The notes under the pieces: generated by a model | The model's input: the letters and a program-made list of their open reading frames with translations, nothing else | Told to the model about the DNA's origin: nothing | Databases searched by the model: none | Made by a program: the position numbers and the translations under genes | Assembly: GCA_023259375.1 (NCBI GenBank) | Contig: JAHFQC010000006.1 | Span: 49,625-113,624, forward strand | From: Alphaproteobacteria bacterium | GTDB taxonomy: Bacteria; Pseudomonadota; Alphaproteobacteria; Micropepsales; Micropepsaceae | Reading direction: 5' to 3' | DNA length: 64,000 nucleotides | Shown: piece after piece, positions 34,181 through 42,898 of the stretch | How positions within the stretch are numbered: position 1 is the stretch's first letter | Layout of the letters: each line of letters opens with the position of its first letter

Positions 34181-34843
34181 ATGACCATCATCATCGCCGT
34201 TGACGGACCCGCGGCATCGGGGAAGGGGACGCTGGCCAAGACGCTGGCGAGCCATTTCGGGTTTCATCATCTCGACTCGGGGGCGCTCTACCGCCTCGTC
34301 GGGCTGGGGGTGGCCGAGGCGCATGGCGATCCCAAAAAGGAAGCCGACGCCGTCGAAGCCGCCCGCCATATCGACCACCGCCGTGCCGACGATCCGGCCA
34401 TCCGTACCGCCGCGGTCGGCATGCTGGCGTCGATCGTTTCGGCCCATCCGGCCGTCCGCCAGGCGTTGCTCGACTACCAGCGCACCTTCGCCAAACTGCC
34501 CCCCGGCACGGTAATCGACGGGCGCGATATCGGCACGGTCGTGTGTCCGGATGCCACCGTGAAGCTGTTCGTCGACGCCTCGGCCGCGGTCCGGGCCCAT
34601 CGACGCTGGCTCGAGCTCTGCGCCGCCAACCCCGGCGATCCCCCTGACGAAGCTCGCCTTTTGGCCGAAATCCAGGAGCGGGACACGCGCGACCGGACCC
34701 GGGCGGTGGCGCCCTTGAAGCCGGCCGATGACGCCCTGTTGCTCGACACCTCCAATTTGGATATAGACGCCGCGTTCGCGGCAGCCCTCGCCCTGGTTTC
34801 TCCAGCGGTCGAGAACGCGCTGGCCTCGTCTGCCAAGGGGTAA
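34181..34843 (+). CDS. cmk: Cytidylate kinase
   Basis: The 220-residue enzyme phosphorylates CMP and dCMP with ATP. The P-loop is GPAASGKGT at residues 9-17. LDSGALYRLVGL binds the nucleoside, DGRDIGTVVCPDA is the conserved CMP-binding block, and the lid contains RDTRDRTRAVAPLKPADDA. It precedes rpsA by 138 bp, the usual order. The preceding ~100 bp is a non-coding gap. Confidence 0.97.
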   Translation: MTIIIAVDGPAASGKGTLAKTLASHFGFHHLDSGALYRLVGLGVAEAHGDPKKEADAVEAARHIDHRRADDPAIRTAAVGMLASIVSAHPAVRQALLDYQRTFAKLPPGTVIDGRDIGTVVCPDATVKLFVDASAAVRAHRRWLELCAANPGDPPDEARLLAEIQERDTRDRTRAVAPLKPADDALLLDTSNLDIDAAFAAALALVSPAVENALASSAKG

Positions 34844-34981
34844 AGGAGACCCGGCGGACGCTGCTGTCAGCCTCCCGAACTTTTCAGTCTCAATCACCGC
34901 TATGCGGGCGAACGCGCCTGCATGGACGTCCGTCCGGAGCAATCCGGCCGGCAAACCCGTTTGAACCAAACCAGAGGACCC

Positions 34982-36730
34982 ATGGCCCGTCATCAGAATT
35001 CCATCACCAAAGTCCGAGATGAATCCATCTCATCCCCGAGCCGCGACGACTTCGCCGCGATGCTCGAAGAGAGCTTCGTTACCCAGTCGCCGGCCGAAGG
35101 CTCGGTGATCAAGGGCAAGATCGTGGCGATCGAGAACGATTTCGCTGTGATCGACGTCGGACTGAAGACCGAAGGCCGCGTTTCTCTGAAAGAATTCGCC
35201 ATGCCCGGCATGGCCCCGAAAGTCGTCGTCGGCGATGAAGTCGAGGTCTATCTCGAGCGCGTCGAGAACGCGATGGGCGAAGCCGTCCTGTCGCGCGATA
35301 AGGCCCGCCGCGAAGAGAGCTGGGTCCGTCTCGAGAAGGCGTTCAACGACCAGGCTCGCGTTCAGGGCGTCATCTTCGGCCGCGTCAAGGGTGGCTTCAC
35401 GGTCGACCTCGACGGCGCCGTGGCGTTCCTGCCCGGTTCGCAGGTCGACGTTCGCCCGATGCGCGATGTCGGCCCGCTGATGAACCAGCCGCAGATGTTC
35501 CAGATCCTGAAGATGGACCGTCGTCGCGGCAATATCGTCGTGTCCCGCCGCGCCGTGCTCGAAGAGCGCCGCGCCGAAGAGCGTTCGTCGCGGGTCGCCA
35601 GCCTGCAGGAAAAGCAGGGTGTGGAAGGCGTGGTAAAGAACATCACCGATTACGGTGCGTTCGTGGACCTCGGCGGCGTCGACGGCCTGTTGCACGTCAC
35701 CGATATCGCGTGGCGCCGCGTCTCGCACCCGACCGAAGTTCTGTCGGTTGGCCAGACCGTCACCGTGCAGATCATCAAGATCAACCACGACACCCAGCGC
35801 ATCAGCCTCGGCATGAAGCAGCTGCAGACCGATCCGTGGGAAGGCGTTGCGGTCAAGTATCCGCAGGGCGTCCGCTTCAAGGGCAAGGTCACCAACGTCA
35901 CCGATTACGGCGCCTTCGTGGAGCTGGAGCCGGGCGTCGAAGGTCTGGTCCACGTCTCCGAAATGTCGTGGGTCAAGAAGAACGTCGCCCCGTCGAAGAT
36001 CGTCACCCCCGGCACGGAAGTCGACGTGCAGGTGCTGGAAGTCGATTCCAACAAGCGCCGCATTTCGCTGGGCCTGAAGCAGACCCAGGACAATCCGTGG
36101 CAGGTGTTCGTGGCCGAGCATCCCGCGGGAACCATCGTCGAAGGCGAGATCAAGTCGATCACCGAGTTCGGCCTGTTCGTCGGCGTTGCCGACGAGATCG
36201 ACGGCATGGTCCATCTCTCCGACCTCAGCTGGGACAAGGCCGGCGACGTCGCCGTGCAGGAGTACCAGAAGGGCCAGGTCGTCAAGGCGAAGGTCTTGGA
36301 TGTGGATATCGAGAAGGAGCGCATCTCCCTCGGCATCAAGCAGCTTGACCAGGATCCGATCGAAAAGGCCGGTCCGCTGCGCAAGGGTTCGGTGGTCACG
36401 GTCGTGGTCACGGAAGTCAACGACGGCGGTGTCGAAGTGCAGCTCGACGGCGGCGCGCGGGCGTTCATCCGCCGCTCCGATCTGGCGCGCGACCGTGGCG
36501 ATCAGCGTCCGGAACGCTTCGGCGTCGGCGACAAGATCGATGCGATGATCACGCAGATCGACAAAGCCAGTCGCCGCATCAGCCTGTCGATCAAGGCGCG
36601 CGAAATCACGGAAGAGAAGGAAGCCGTCGCTCAGTACGGTTCCTCCGACGCCGGCGCCAGCCTCGGCGACATCCTCGGTGCCGCCCTGCGCAAGCACCAG
36701 GAAGAGGAAGAAGACGAAGGCGACAAGTAA
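34982..36730 (+). CDS. rpsA: 30S ribosomal protein S1
   Basis: The 582-residue S1 has six S1 RNA-binding repeats: the first two N-terminal ones bind the ribosome, the later ones bind mRNA. Repeated signatures include ITDYGAFVDLGGVDGLLHVTDI, VTDYGAFVELEPGVEGLVHV, SITEFGLFVGVADEIDGMVH, and RRISLGLKQ after each. The C-terminus is acidic (KHQEEEEDEGDK). The frame is open from 34922, but the ATG at 34982 follows GAGG and begins the family's MARHQ-like N-terminus. The 138-nt leader may carry autoregulatory structure. A strong terminator follows. Confidence 0.97.
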   Translation: MARHQNSITKVRDESISSPSRDDFAAMLEESFVTQSPAEGSVIKGKIVAIENDFAVIDVGLKTEGRVSLKEFAMPGMAPKVVVGDEVEVYLERVENAMGEAVLSRDKARREESWVRLEKAFNDQARVQGVIFGRVKGGFTVDLDGAVAFLPGSQVDVRPMRDVGPLMNQPQMFQILKMDRRRGNIVVSRRAVLEERRAEERSSRVASLQEKQGVEGVVKNITDYGAFVDLGGVDGLLHVTDIAWRRVSHPTEVLSVGQTVTVQIIKINHDTQRISLGMKQLQTDPWEGVAVKYPQGVRFKGKVTNVTDYGAFVELEPGVEGLVHVSEMSWVKKNVAPSKIVTPGTEVDVQVLEVDSNKRRISLGLKQTQDNPWQVFVAEHPAGTIVEGEIKSITEFGLFVGVADEIDGMVHLSDLSWDKAGDVAVQEYQKGQVVKAKVLDVDIEKERISLGIKQLDQDPIEKAGPLRKGSVVTVVVTEVNDGGVEVQLDGGARAFIRRSDLARDRGDQRPERFGVGDKIDAMITQIDKASRRISLSIKAREITEEKEAVAQYGSSDAGASLGDILGAALRKHQEEEEDEGDK

Positions 36731-36756
36731 GTCGCGTCTTCCGCAAGCGTTCGAAG

Positions 36757-36787
36757 AGCCCGGGGAGCGATCCCCGGGCTTTTTGTT
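36757..36787 (+). terminator. Rho-independent terminator of rpsA
   Basis: AGCCCGGGG (36757-36765) pairs perfectly with CCCCGGGCT (36772-36780) around AGCGAT, followed by TTTTGTTTG. Confidence 0.95.
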
Positions 36788-36909
36788 TGTGGCAATGTCT
36801 CGGGCGATCCGTTCACAACGCTGTGTCCCGCGGCCGCGGGCGCGATGCTTGTGCCCGGCCGCAACCCGCGTTAACAATTATCATACAAATATAAGCCAGG
36901 GAGTCGCAG

Positions 36910-39207
36910 ATGGATCGGCGGACGTTCATGCAGACGACGGGGACGCTCGTCGCGGGTGTGGCGCTGGGGGCGCGGGCATTTGCGGCGGCCGATGGTTTTG
37001 CCGCTCCGGCGGGACGCATCCTGCCGATGAATCGCGGCTGGCGTTTTCTGCCGTCCGTACCGGCGGGCAGCCACGCAGCGAATTTCGATGAAACCGCCAT
37101 GGCGCGCGTGACGGTGCCCCACACCAACAAGACGCTGCCGTGGCACAATTTCGACGACAAGGACTACGAGTTCGTCTCGCTCTACCGGCGCAAATTCCGC
37201 GTTCCGGCCTCGGCGGCGGGCAAGCGTGTGTTTATTGATTTCGAAGGCGCCATGACCGCCACCACGGCCTACGTCAACGGCCAGCGGCTGGGCGAATACA
37301 AAGGCGGCTACACGCCGTTCTCGTTCGAAGTGACGGGACAGGTGAAGCCGGGCGAGAACCAGTTGTCGCTCGAAGTCGATGCCACCGAGCGCGCCGACAT
37401 TCCGCCGTTCGGCAATGTCATCGATTATCTGACTTTCGGCGGGCTCTATCGCGAAGTCGCGCTGCGCATCGTGCCGCAAAGCTTTGTCGCCAACATTGCG
37501 GTGCGGCCGAAGTCGGTGCTGACCAAGCCGGCGCTCGATGTCGTGTGCTTCACCGACCGGGGCAAGACCGGCCAAACCCTCGAAGTGCATTTGGAAGACG
37601 GCAGCAAGGTTGTGGCGACGGCCAACGCGCCGGTGGCGGGACTGGAGACGAAAGTCTCGTTCGCCAAGCTGCCCAAGATCACGCTGTGGGATCTCGACCG
37701 GCCCAAGCTCTACACGGTGCGCGTGCGCCTGATCGAAAACGGCGCGGTGCTCGATGAAGACACCCGCTGCTTCGGTTTCCGTCATGCCGAATTCACGGAA
37801 AACGGCTTCGAGCTGAACGGCAAGCCCCTCAAGCTGCGCGGCCTCAATCGCCACCAGACATTCCCCTTCGTGGGGCAGGCGATGGCCAAGCGGGCGCAGC
37901 GGCGTGACGCCTGGATTTTGAAGAACGAACTGCACGTCAATATCGTGCGCACCAGCCACTATCCGCAGTCGCGGCATTTCCTCGATGCCTGCGATCAGCT
38001 CGGCCTGCTGGTGCTGGAGGAAATCCCCGGCTGGCAGCACATCGGCGATGCCGCCTGGAAGGATATCGCGGTCGACAATGTCGAGCGCATGATCACCCGC
38101 GACTGGAACCATCCGGCAATCGTGCTGTGGGGCGTGCGCATCAACGAATCCAAGGATGATCACGACTTCTATACCCGCACCAATGCGCTGGCGCACAGCC
38201 TCGATCCGACGCGCCAGACCGGCGGCATCCGCACCGGCGATAACTACAAATCGGAATTCCTCGAAGACGTCTTCACCATCAACGACTTCGGTTGGCCGCT
38301 GCGGGCGCCGAGCCATCCGCGTCAGCTCAACACCGAATTCTGCGGTCACATGTTCCCGACCAAGCCGATCGACAACAACGAGCGCCAGACCGAGCATTTC
38401 ATCCGCCACGCCCGCATGCATGACGCGGTGCTGTCGGACCCGCATTATTCCGGCGCCATCGGCTGGTGCGCCTTCGACTACAACACCCACAACAATTTCG
38501 GCTCCGGCGACCGCATTTGTTATCACGGCGTGATGGACATTTTCCGCCTGCCCAAGCCGGCGGCGGCGTTCTATCGTTCGCAGATTGCGCCGGAAAAAGA
38601 GATCGTGCTCGAACCGGCGTTCCATTGGGCCATCGGCGACTCCAACGAGCATTTCGACACCGCCATGATCGCGTCCAATTGCGAGCGGGTACGGCTTTAC
38701 CTGAAACGCCCCGAAGGCTGGAAGCAGTTCGCCGAGGTCGAGCCCGACCGCAAGCAGTTCCCGCATCTGAAATACGCGCCATTCACGGTCGACCTGAAAA
38801 ACACCATCGGCTGGGACTGGGGCGATCTGAAGATCGAAGGCTATATCGGCGGCGAACTGAAAGCCACGCGCACGCTGTCGGGGCAGGGCGTGGATCGTGA
38901 ATTCGTGGTGACGGCCGACGATACCGAACTCTCCGCCGACGGCGCCGACGTTACCCGCGTGGTGCTGAAGGTCACCGACGAGTTCGGCAACGTCCGTCCG
39001 TTCGCCAACGACGCGATCGTGCTGAAGCTCGCTGGCCCGGCCGATCTCATCGGCGACAATCCGTTCGCCCTGTTCGGCGGCGTCGGCGCGGTGTGGATCC
39101 GGGCGCGTGATACGGCGGGCACTGTGACCCTCACCGCCACGCACCCGCGGCTCGGGACCAAAACCGTAACGCTGAAGATCGCCGCCGCGGTGCCGGAATC
39201 GGTGTGA
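36910..39207 (+). CDS. Tat-exported glycoside hydrolase family 2 protein (beta-galactosidase/glucuronidase-like)
   Basis: The 765-residue enzyme begins DRRTFMQTTGTLVAGVALG, a twin-arginine signal. The sugar-binding domain (~40-190) contains DFEGAMTATTAYVNGQRLG. An immunoglobulin-like domain follows, then the catalytic TIM barrel with LRGLNRHQTFP, NIVRTSHYPQ, the acid/base Glu413 in WGVRINES and the nucleophile Glu476 in LNTEFCG. Both catalytic acids are intact. The C-terminal ~170 residues are beta-sandwiches of the DUF4982 or invasin-like kind. The exact sugar cannot be read from the sequence. It is the first gene of the rpsA/ihfB insertion and probably works in the periplasm with the 881-aa Tat protein encoded at 39924-42569. 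Confidence 0.88.
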   Translation: MDRRTFMQTTGTLVAGVALGARAFAAADGFAAPAGRILPMNRGWRFLPSVPAGSHAANFDETAMARVTVPHTNKTLPWHNFDDKDYEFVSLYRRKFRVPASAAGKRVFIDFEGAMTATTAYVNGQRLGEYKGGYTPFSFEVTGQVKPGENQLSLEVDATERADIPPFGNVIDYLTFGGLYREVALRIVPQSFVANIAVRPKSVLTKPALDVVCFTDRGKTGQTLEVHLEDGSKVVATANAPVAGLETKVSFAKLPKITLWDLDRPKLYTVRVRLIENGAVLDEDTRCFGFRHAEFTENGFELNGKPLKLRGLNRHQTFPFVGQAMAKRAQRRDAWILKNELHVNIVRTSHYPQSRHFLDACDQLGLLVLEEIPGWQHIGDAAWKDIAVDNVERMITRDWNHPAIVLWGVRINESKDDHDFYTRTNALAHSLDPTRQTGGIRTGDNYKSEFLEDVFTINDFGWPLRAPSHPRQLNTEFCGHMFPTKPIDNNERQTEHFIRHARMHDAVLSDPHYSGAIGWCAFDYNTHNNFGSGDRICYHGVMDIFRLPKPAAAFYRSQIAPEKEIVLEPAFHWAIGDSNEHFDTAMIASNCERVRLYLKRPEGWKQFAEVEPDRKQFPHLKYAPFTVDLKNTIGWDWGDLKIEGYIGGELKATRTLSGQGVDREFVVTADDTELSADGADVTRVVLKVTDEFGNVRPFANDAIVLKLAGPADLIGDNPFALFGGVGAVWIRARDTAGTVTLTATHPRLGTKTVTLKIAAAVPESV

Positions 39208-39283
39208 GAGGCGCCGCACAGGGCGCGTGAGTGTTGCGCACCGCTTCTGGTGGTGCGAAGCTCGCTCGAACAAGAGGGGCGCG

Positions 39284-39919
39284 ATGGCTAGTGCAATCCG
39301 GTGCGTCGTCGCTGGTGTGGCGCTGTTGCTTGTCGCAGCATGTGAATCTTCGCCGCCTCCTGTGCCAACGGTTCCTCCCGCCGATCCGCCCAACGCCTCG
39401 ACCTATGTGGTGCGCGAAATCATACAGCGTCTTTCACCGGGCGGATGGCCTTCGGCAGTCTGTTACGACCTCCACTATTGGGGAAAATTGCTCTACGTCG
39501 GGACGCAGGGATTTGAATCGCAGCGGCGGGCATCCGCGGACGTGTTTGTGAAATTCGGTCTGCTGAAGCCGGTAGAACGGCCCGTAGTCCCGCACTCGAG
39601 TTCACCGCCACCGGACCAATCTATTTGGTTTGAGATCACCGATCGCGGGCGACAGTATATGGGCAGCGGTGACATGTGTTTCGGTCAGGCGTCGGAGCCG
39701 AAGGTCACTGCGATGGAGGCACCGAGCTTCTGGGCTGGCGAGTGGGGCCGCAAAGTACATTACACAATCACGATATCCGGTATGCCGGATTTTACCCAGG
39801 ACAGTGCCTTCCGTGACGTGCTTCATCCGCCAGCCAATGGGCAGATGGAGCGCGAAGTCTATGTGAGGTGGCTAGGTGACGGTTGGGGCTTCCCGGAGCT
39901 CCACATGATGGAAACCTGA
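39284..39919 (+). CDS. Putative lipoprotein, function unknown
   Basis: The 211-residue product has a lipoprotein signal peptide (ASAIRCVVAGVALLLVAAC, lipobox LVAAC with Cys ~19) and then a Pro-rich linker (SSPPPVPTVPPADPP). The globular part (YVVREIIQRLSPGGWPSAVCYDL, WFEITDRGRQYMGSGDMC, REVYVRWLGDGWG) is not recognised; it has a few Cys that could pair in the periplasm. AAGAGGGGC precedes the ATG at 39284. It ends 4 bp from the convergent 881-aa gene. Confidence 0.8.
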   Translation: MASAIRCVVAGVALLLVAACESSPPPVPTVPPADPPNASTYVVREIIQRLSPGGWPSAVCYDLHYWGKLLYVGTQGFESQRRASADVFVKFGLLKPVERPVVPHSSSPPPDQSIWFEITDRGRQYMGSGDMCFGQASEPKVTAMEAPSFWAGEWGRKVHYTITISGMPDFTQDSAFRDVLHPPANGQMEREVYVRWLGDGWGFPELHMMET

Positions 39920-39923
39920 ACTC

Positions 39924-42569
39924 TCACGCCTGCCGCAGTACAATATACGGCTGGTTCAAGAGCCTGTCATCGAAGCCGGGGTAGAGCCAGGCCCGGTGCG
40001 GCGCGGCGCGGAATTCGAAATAGTATTGCAGCGGGAACGGACTATCCGTGTGCGCCGCCGGAATTTCCGCATGCCAGCCGTCGGCGGCGGAGGCCATGTC
40101 CACCGCGACCCAGCGTTCGGCCGCGTTGACATGCCGGTACCACAGCGTCGCCTTGGTCAGGCCTTCGCGCACCGCGGCCACCATCGGCACCGCTTGGCCG
40201 CGGGCGAAACTCGCAGGCGCCACATGCTGCACCGGCAAGGGATCGCGCGCCCGCGTTTCGGCGATGGCGGCGAGTCCGGCGGGTTTGTCCGTCACCACCG
40301 TGATGGCGGGTAAGCGTGCGTCCAGCGCCGCGATGTCGGCGTCGATGTCCTTCAGCCGGTCGGCCCACTGGCCGCGCTCGGTGAAGCGGTCGCTGATCGC
40401 CAGGTCGGGCGCATAGACGCCATGGGCGCGGGTCACGATCTTGGCCCAGAACCCGCGCGCCTTCTTGTATTCGGCGATCGCGGCGGCAAGGGTGTTGCGC
40501 TCGCTATTGCGCTCGTGCAGCGCCATCATCACACCGGCGCGCAGCTTGGCGGCATAGAAGCGGCCGAGCAGGGCCTGGATTTCGGCGTCCACCACCAGGC
40601 GCGCATGATCGACGCTTTTCGGCACACCCGCGGCCTTCAGCGCTGCTTCCGTCTCACCGGCAAAACCATCAAGCCATTGCGCCGCTTCGAGCGGCGAATA
40701 GCGGCCGCTGCGTTCGCCCACAAGTTCGGCGGCGCAGTCGCGGCAGGAGGAGAATAGCTGCGGGTCAAGCGGCGTGACGTTCTGGAAGGTCTTCGGTGAT
40801 GGCGTATCGAAGAACAGCGAGCCCGGTTCGGCTTCGCGCGCCATCGGCATCGAGCCGTCCATTTCCGGCCAGTAGAGATCGCACGCCGCCGACACTGAAC
40901 TGATTGTGGTCTCCAGCGGCAGGATGCGGCTTGCCGCGGCCAATGCGGTGTCGATCGCCCGCGCCTTGGCGTCCTTGAAGGGGCGGCTCACAGTGGCCGC
41001 ATCCGCTTCCGGATTGAAGCTCATGCGCCCGAAGGCGCGGTACCACGCCTCGTATTTCTGCCAGTCGTATTGCGGCTCCATCTGCTCCGGCAGATAGCCC
41101 GAGCGCCGCGTACCCGGCACCGCCGTGCCGCGCCGGCCGCGATAGGTGAGGGGCTCCATCAGGTCGAAGCCGGTCATGCCGCAGAACGTGAACGCTTTGC
41201 CGTAGGCCGCCGCGGCTTCTGCACCGCCGGACGCCAGAATGCGCTGGCTGCCGTAGAACACGCGCGTGCGCACCGTGTATTTGCGCTCCTCGGTGAGGAA
41301 ATCGGCATTGCCGTAGCGGGTGAAGCTGCGCTGCCCCTCCGACAAAGTCATCAGGCCTTTGCCTTGGGCGCCCGCCGCCGGAATCTCGCTGGGGCGGATC
41401 TCGGCCGGGTGATAGGGCAGACCGATATGCTCGGCGCCGAACTTCGGCGACACGTTCACCGGCATTCCCGTCGCCACCGCGTCCGCCAGCATGCGGCTGT
41501 CGAGGCCTTTGGCGTGCAGATCGATTTCGATTTTGCGCCCGGCACCGGAAACGCCGGCAAACACTGTCTTCCAGAAGTCGTAGGAGCCTTCGGCCACGCC
41601 GCTTTCGCCATGGATGCGCAAGCCGACGCTCGACACCCCCGGCAGCACCTTCAACAGCGCCGTCAGCGCGTCACGGCAATACGCGGCGTGATTGTCCGGC
41701 GAGAGGCCGGTGACGACGTATTTTGCATCCGGCGTATTCTTGAGTTCGTAGCCGTGCATCCACAGCCCGAGCTGGAAATCGAGCCCATAGCTGACCGCGA
41801 GATCGCTGATGTAGCGCAGCGTCGCCAGATTGCGGGCGCGTTCGCTATCGGCAAGGTTGGTGACATTGACGTCGTAGCCCGGCACCGCCTCGAGGAACGG
41901 ATAGGCGAACACGAGATACGGATCGGCGACGGATTCCAGCTTGTCGTAGCCGAGCCCGAAGGTCAGATCGATGCGGTTGAACCGGTTCGCCGCCAGCATG
42001 GCGAAATAGGGTGCCCACATGCCGCGGTCGTAGAACCACGGCTTGTCGTAGGCCTCGCTGGTGAATTGGCGCATCACGCTGCGCACCGCATTGGCGGGCT
42101 TCTCGATCACCGGTTGAGGAAACTTCAGTCCCGTTCCGGCCGCCACCCGGTCGGCGAGTTCGTAAAGGGCATACGTCAGCCCGCGGGCATCGGCGCCGCA
42201 CGCCACCACGGCCGGTTTGCCCGCCAGTTTGGTCTCGAACAGCGCCAGGCTTTCGGGCTCCGCCGGCTGCGCCACACGGGCGCTGGCGAGAGCTCCAGCG
42301 CCGACCGGAAAGGTCGCCCCAACGCCCACGATGCACAGACCTGCCGCCTGGGCGGGCGTCTGAGCGCGTTGTACGGCAAATCCGGCCTTGGTCAGGGCTT
42401 GCTGGAGCGCGTGGGCAGCGCGCAGGACCGGGCGGGCCGATGCCACCGGGTCATTGCCGTCGAGAACCAGCGTCACTGCTGCGGCCGGCGATGCCGCAGC
42501 AGTCACTAGCGGGGCGGCGGCAACCGCTCCTCCGTGCGCGAGGAAGGAACGGCGATCGAGCTTGGGCAT
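39924..42569 (-). CDS. Tat-exported putative glycoside hydrolase, alpha-glucuronidase-like N-terminus
   Basis: The 881-residue protein has a twin-arginine signal (KLDRRSFLAHGGAVAAAP). Residues ~30-140 look like the GH20/GH67-type N-terminal domain (ACGADARGLTYALYELADRV). The central region resembles a (beta/alpha)8 barrel with FAMLAANRFNRIDLTFGLGY, YGLDFQLGLWMHGYEL, GLRIHGESGVAEGSYDFW and EIDLHAKGL, where the Glu in RIHGESG is a candidate acid. Helices follow, then a C-terminal beta domain (AERWVAVDMASAADGWHAEI). No established family can be named without a search. It lies downstream of the minimal PEP-CTERM gene on the same strand, beyond a weak terminator, so they may be partly co-transcribed. 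Confidence 0.78.
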   Translation of the reverse strand: MPKLDRRSFLAHGGAVAAAPLVTAAASPAAAVTLVLDGNDPVASARPVLRAAHALQQALTKAGFAVQRAQTPAQAAGLCIVGVGATFPVGAGALASARVAQPAEPESLALFETKLAGKPAVVACGADARGLTYALYELADRVAAGTGLKFPQPVIEKPANAVRSVMRQFTSEAYDKPWFYDRGMWAPYFAMLAANRFNRIDLTFGLGYDKLESVADPYLVFAYPFLEAVPGYDVNVTNLADSERARNLATLRYISDLAVSYGLDFQLGLWMHGYELKNTPDAKYVVTGLSPDNHAAYCRDALTALLKVLPGVSSVGLRIHGESGVAEGSYDFWKTVFAGVSGAGRKIEIDLHAKGLDSRMLADAVATGMPVNVSPKFGAEHIGLPYHPAEIRPSEIPAAGAQGKGLMTLSEGQRSFTRYGNADFLTEERKYTVRTRVFYGSQRILASGGAEAAAAYGKAFTFCGMTGFDLMEPLTYRGRRGTAVPGTRRSGYLPEQMEPQYDWQKYEAWYRAFGRMSFNPEADAATVSRPFKDAKARAIDTALAAASRILPLETTISSVSAACDLYWPEMDGSMPMAREAEPGSLFFDTPSPKTFQNVTPLDPQLFSSCRDCAAELVGERSGRYSPLEAAQWLDGFAGETEAALKAAGVPKSVDHARLVVDAEIQALLGRFYAAKLRAGVMMALHERNSERNTLAAAIAEYKKARGFWAKIVTRAHGVYAPDLAISDRFTERGQWADRLKDIDADIAALDARLPAITVVTDKPAGLAAIAETRARDPLPVQHVAPASFARGQAVPMVAAVREGLTKATLWYRHVNAAERWVAVDMASAADGWHAEIPAAHTDSPFPLQYYFEFRAAPHRAWLYPGFDDRLLNQPYIVLRQA

Positions 42570-42619
42570 GGCGCGGCCGATTTTGGATCTCAGTCGCTAT
42601 CTACCGCCCCTTGAACGGC

Positions 42620-42638
42620 AAAAAAACGGCGCCCGCCG
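42620..42638 (-). terminator. Short terminator after the PEP-CTERM gene
   Basis: On the minus strand CGGC-GGGC-GCCG (42638-42627) is followed by seven T residues, 10 bp past the stop at 42648. The stem is only 4 bp, so read-through into the 881-aa gene is likely to some degree. Confidence 0.5.
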
Positions 42639-42647
42639 CCTTTCGAC

Positions 42648-42782
42648 TTACGGGCGCGTCCGCAGGACCCCAAGCAGGAGAAGGCCGAGCAGAAGCAGTG
42701 TCGACGGCTCCGGTACATGCACCGGCGCGGCGGAGCCGGCTGCGCCGAGAAGTGAGGCGGCAACGAGATAGATGCTGTGCAT
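42648..42782 (-). CDS. Minimal PEP-CTERM protein (44 aa): signal peptide joined to a sorting signal
   Basis: The ATG at 42782 and the TAA at 42648 enclose 44 codons. Residues 1-19 (MHSIYLVAASLLGAAGSAA) are a hydrophobic signal-peptide-like start, unusual in lacking Lys or Arg. After four residues comes VPEPST (23-28), the classical PEP-CTERM motif, then a Leu/Gly transmembrane segment (29-40) and the end RTRP with Arg at 41 and 43. These are the three parts recognised by exosortase A, encoded at 2242-3756. There is essentially no mature domain. GGGGG lies 7 bases before the ATG, a sigma-54 promoter 32 bp upstream, and a hairpin with a T-run after the stop. It could be a structural or decoy peptide, or a remnant of a larger gene. 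Confidence 0.85.
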   Translation of the reverse strand: MHSIYLVAASLLGAAGSAAPVHVPEPSTLLLLGLLLLGVLRTRP

Positions 42783-42813
42783 TGGCAAACCCCCAGTCTG
42801 CTAACCATGGTTG

Positions 42814-42829
42814 TGCAATCGGGGTGCCA
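42814..42829 (-). promoter_or_regulatory. Sigma-54 (-24/-12) promoter of the minimal PEP-CTERM gene
   Basis: Minus-strand TGGCACCCCGATTGCA (42829-42814) matches the consensus TGGCAC-N5-TTGCA fully, with GG-N10-GC spacing. Predicted initiation near 42803 leaves a ~20-nt leader containing the GGGGG ribosome-binding site. Sigma-54 control of PEP-CTERM genes through the PrsK/PrsR system is known from other exosortase bacteria. Confidence 0.85.
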
Positions 42830-42879
42830 GCGATTTTGCGCTACGGCCGGGAACTTGGATTGCCCGTCAGGTTCCGAAT

Positions 42880-42898
42880 CTGTCAACGCGGCTGACAG
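42880..42898. promoter_or_regulatory. Candidate enhancer-binding-protein site upstream of the PEP-CTERM promoter
   Basis: The perfect inverted repeat CTGTCA-N7-TGACAG is centred about 86 bp upstream of the predicted transcription start. That is the usual distance for an activator of sigma-54 promoters. The identity of the activator (for example a PrsR homologue) is inference. Confidence 0.55.
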
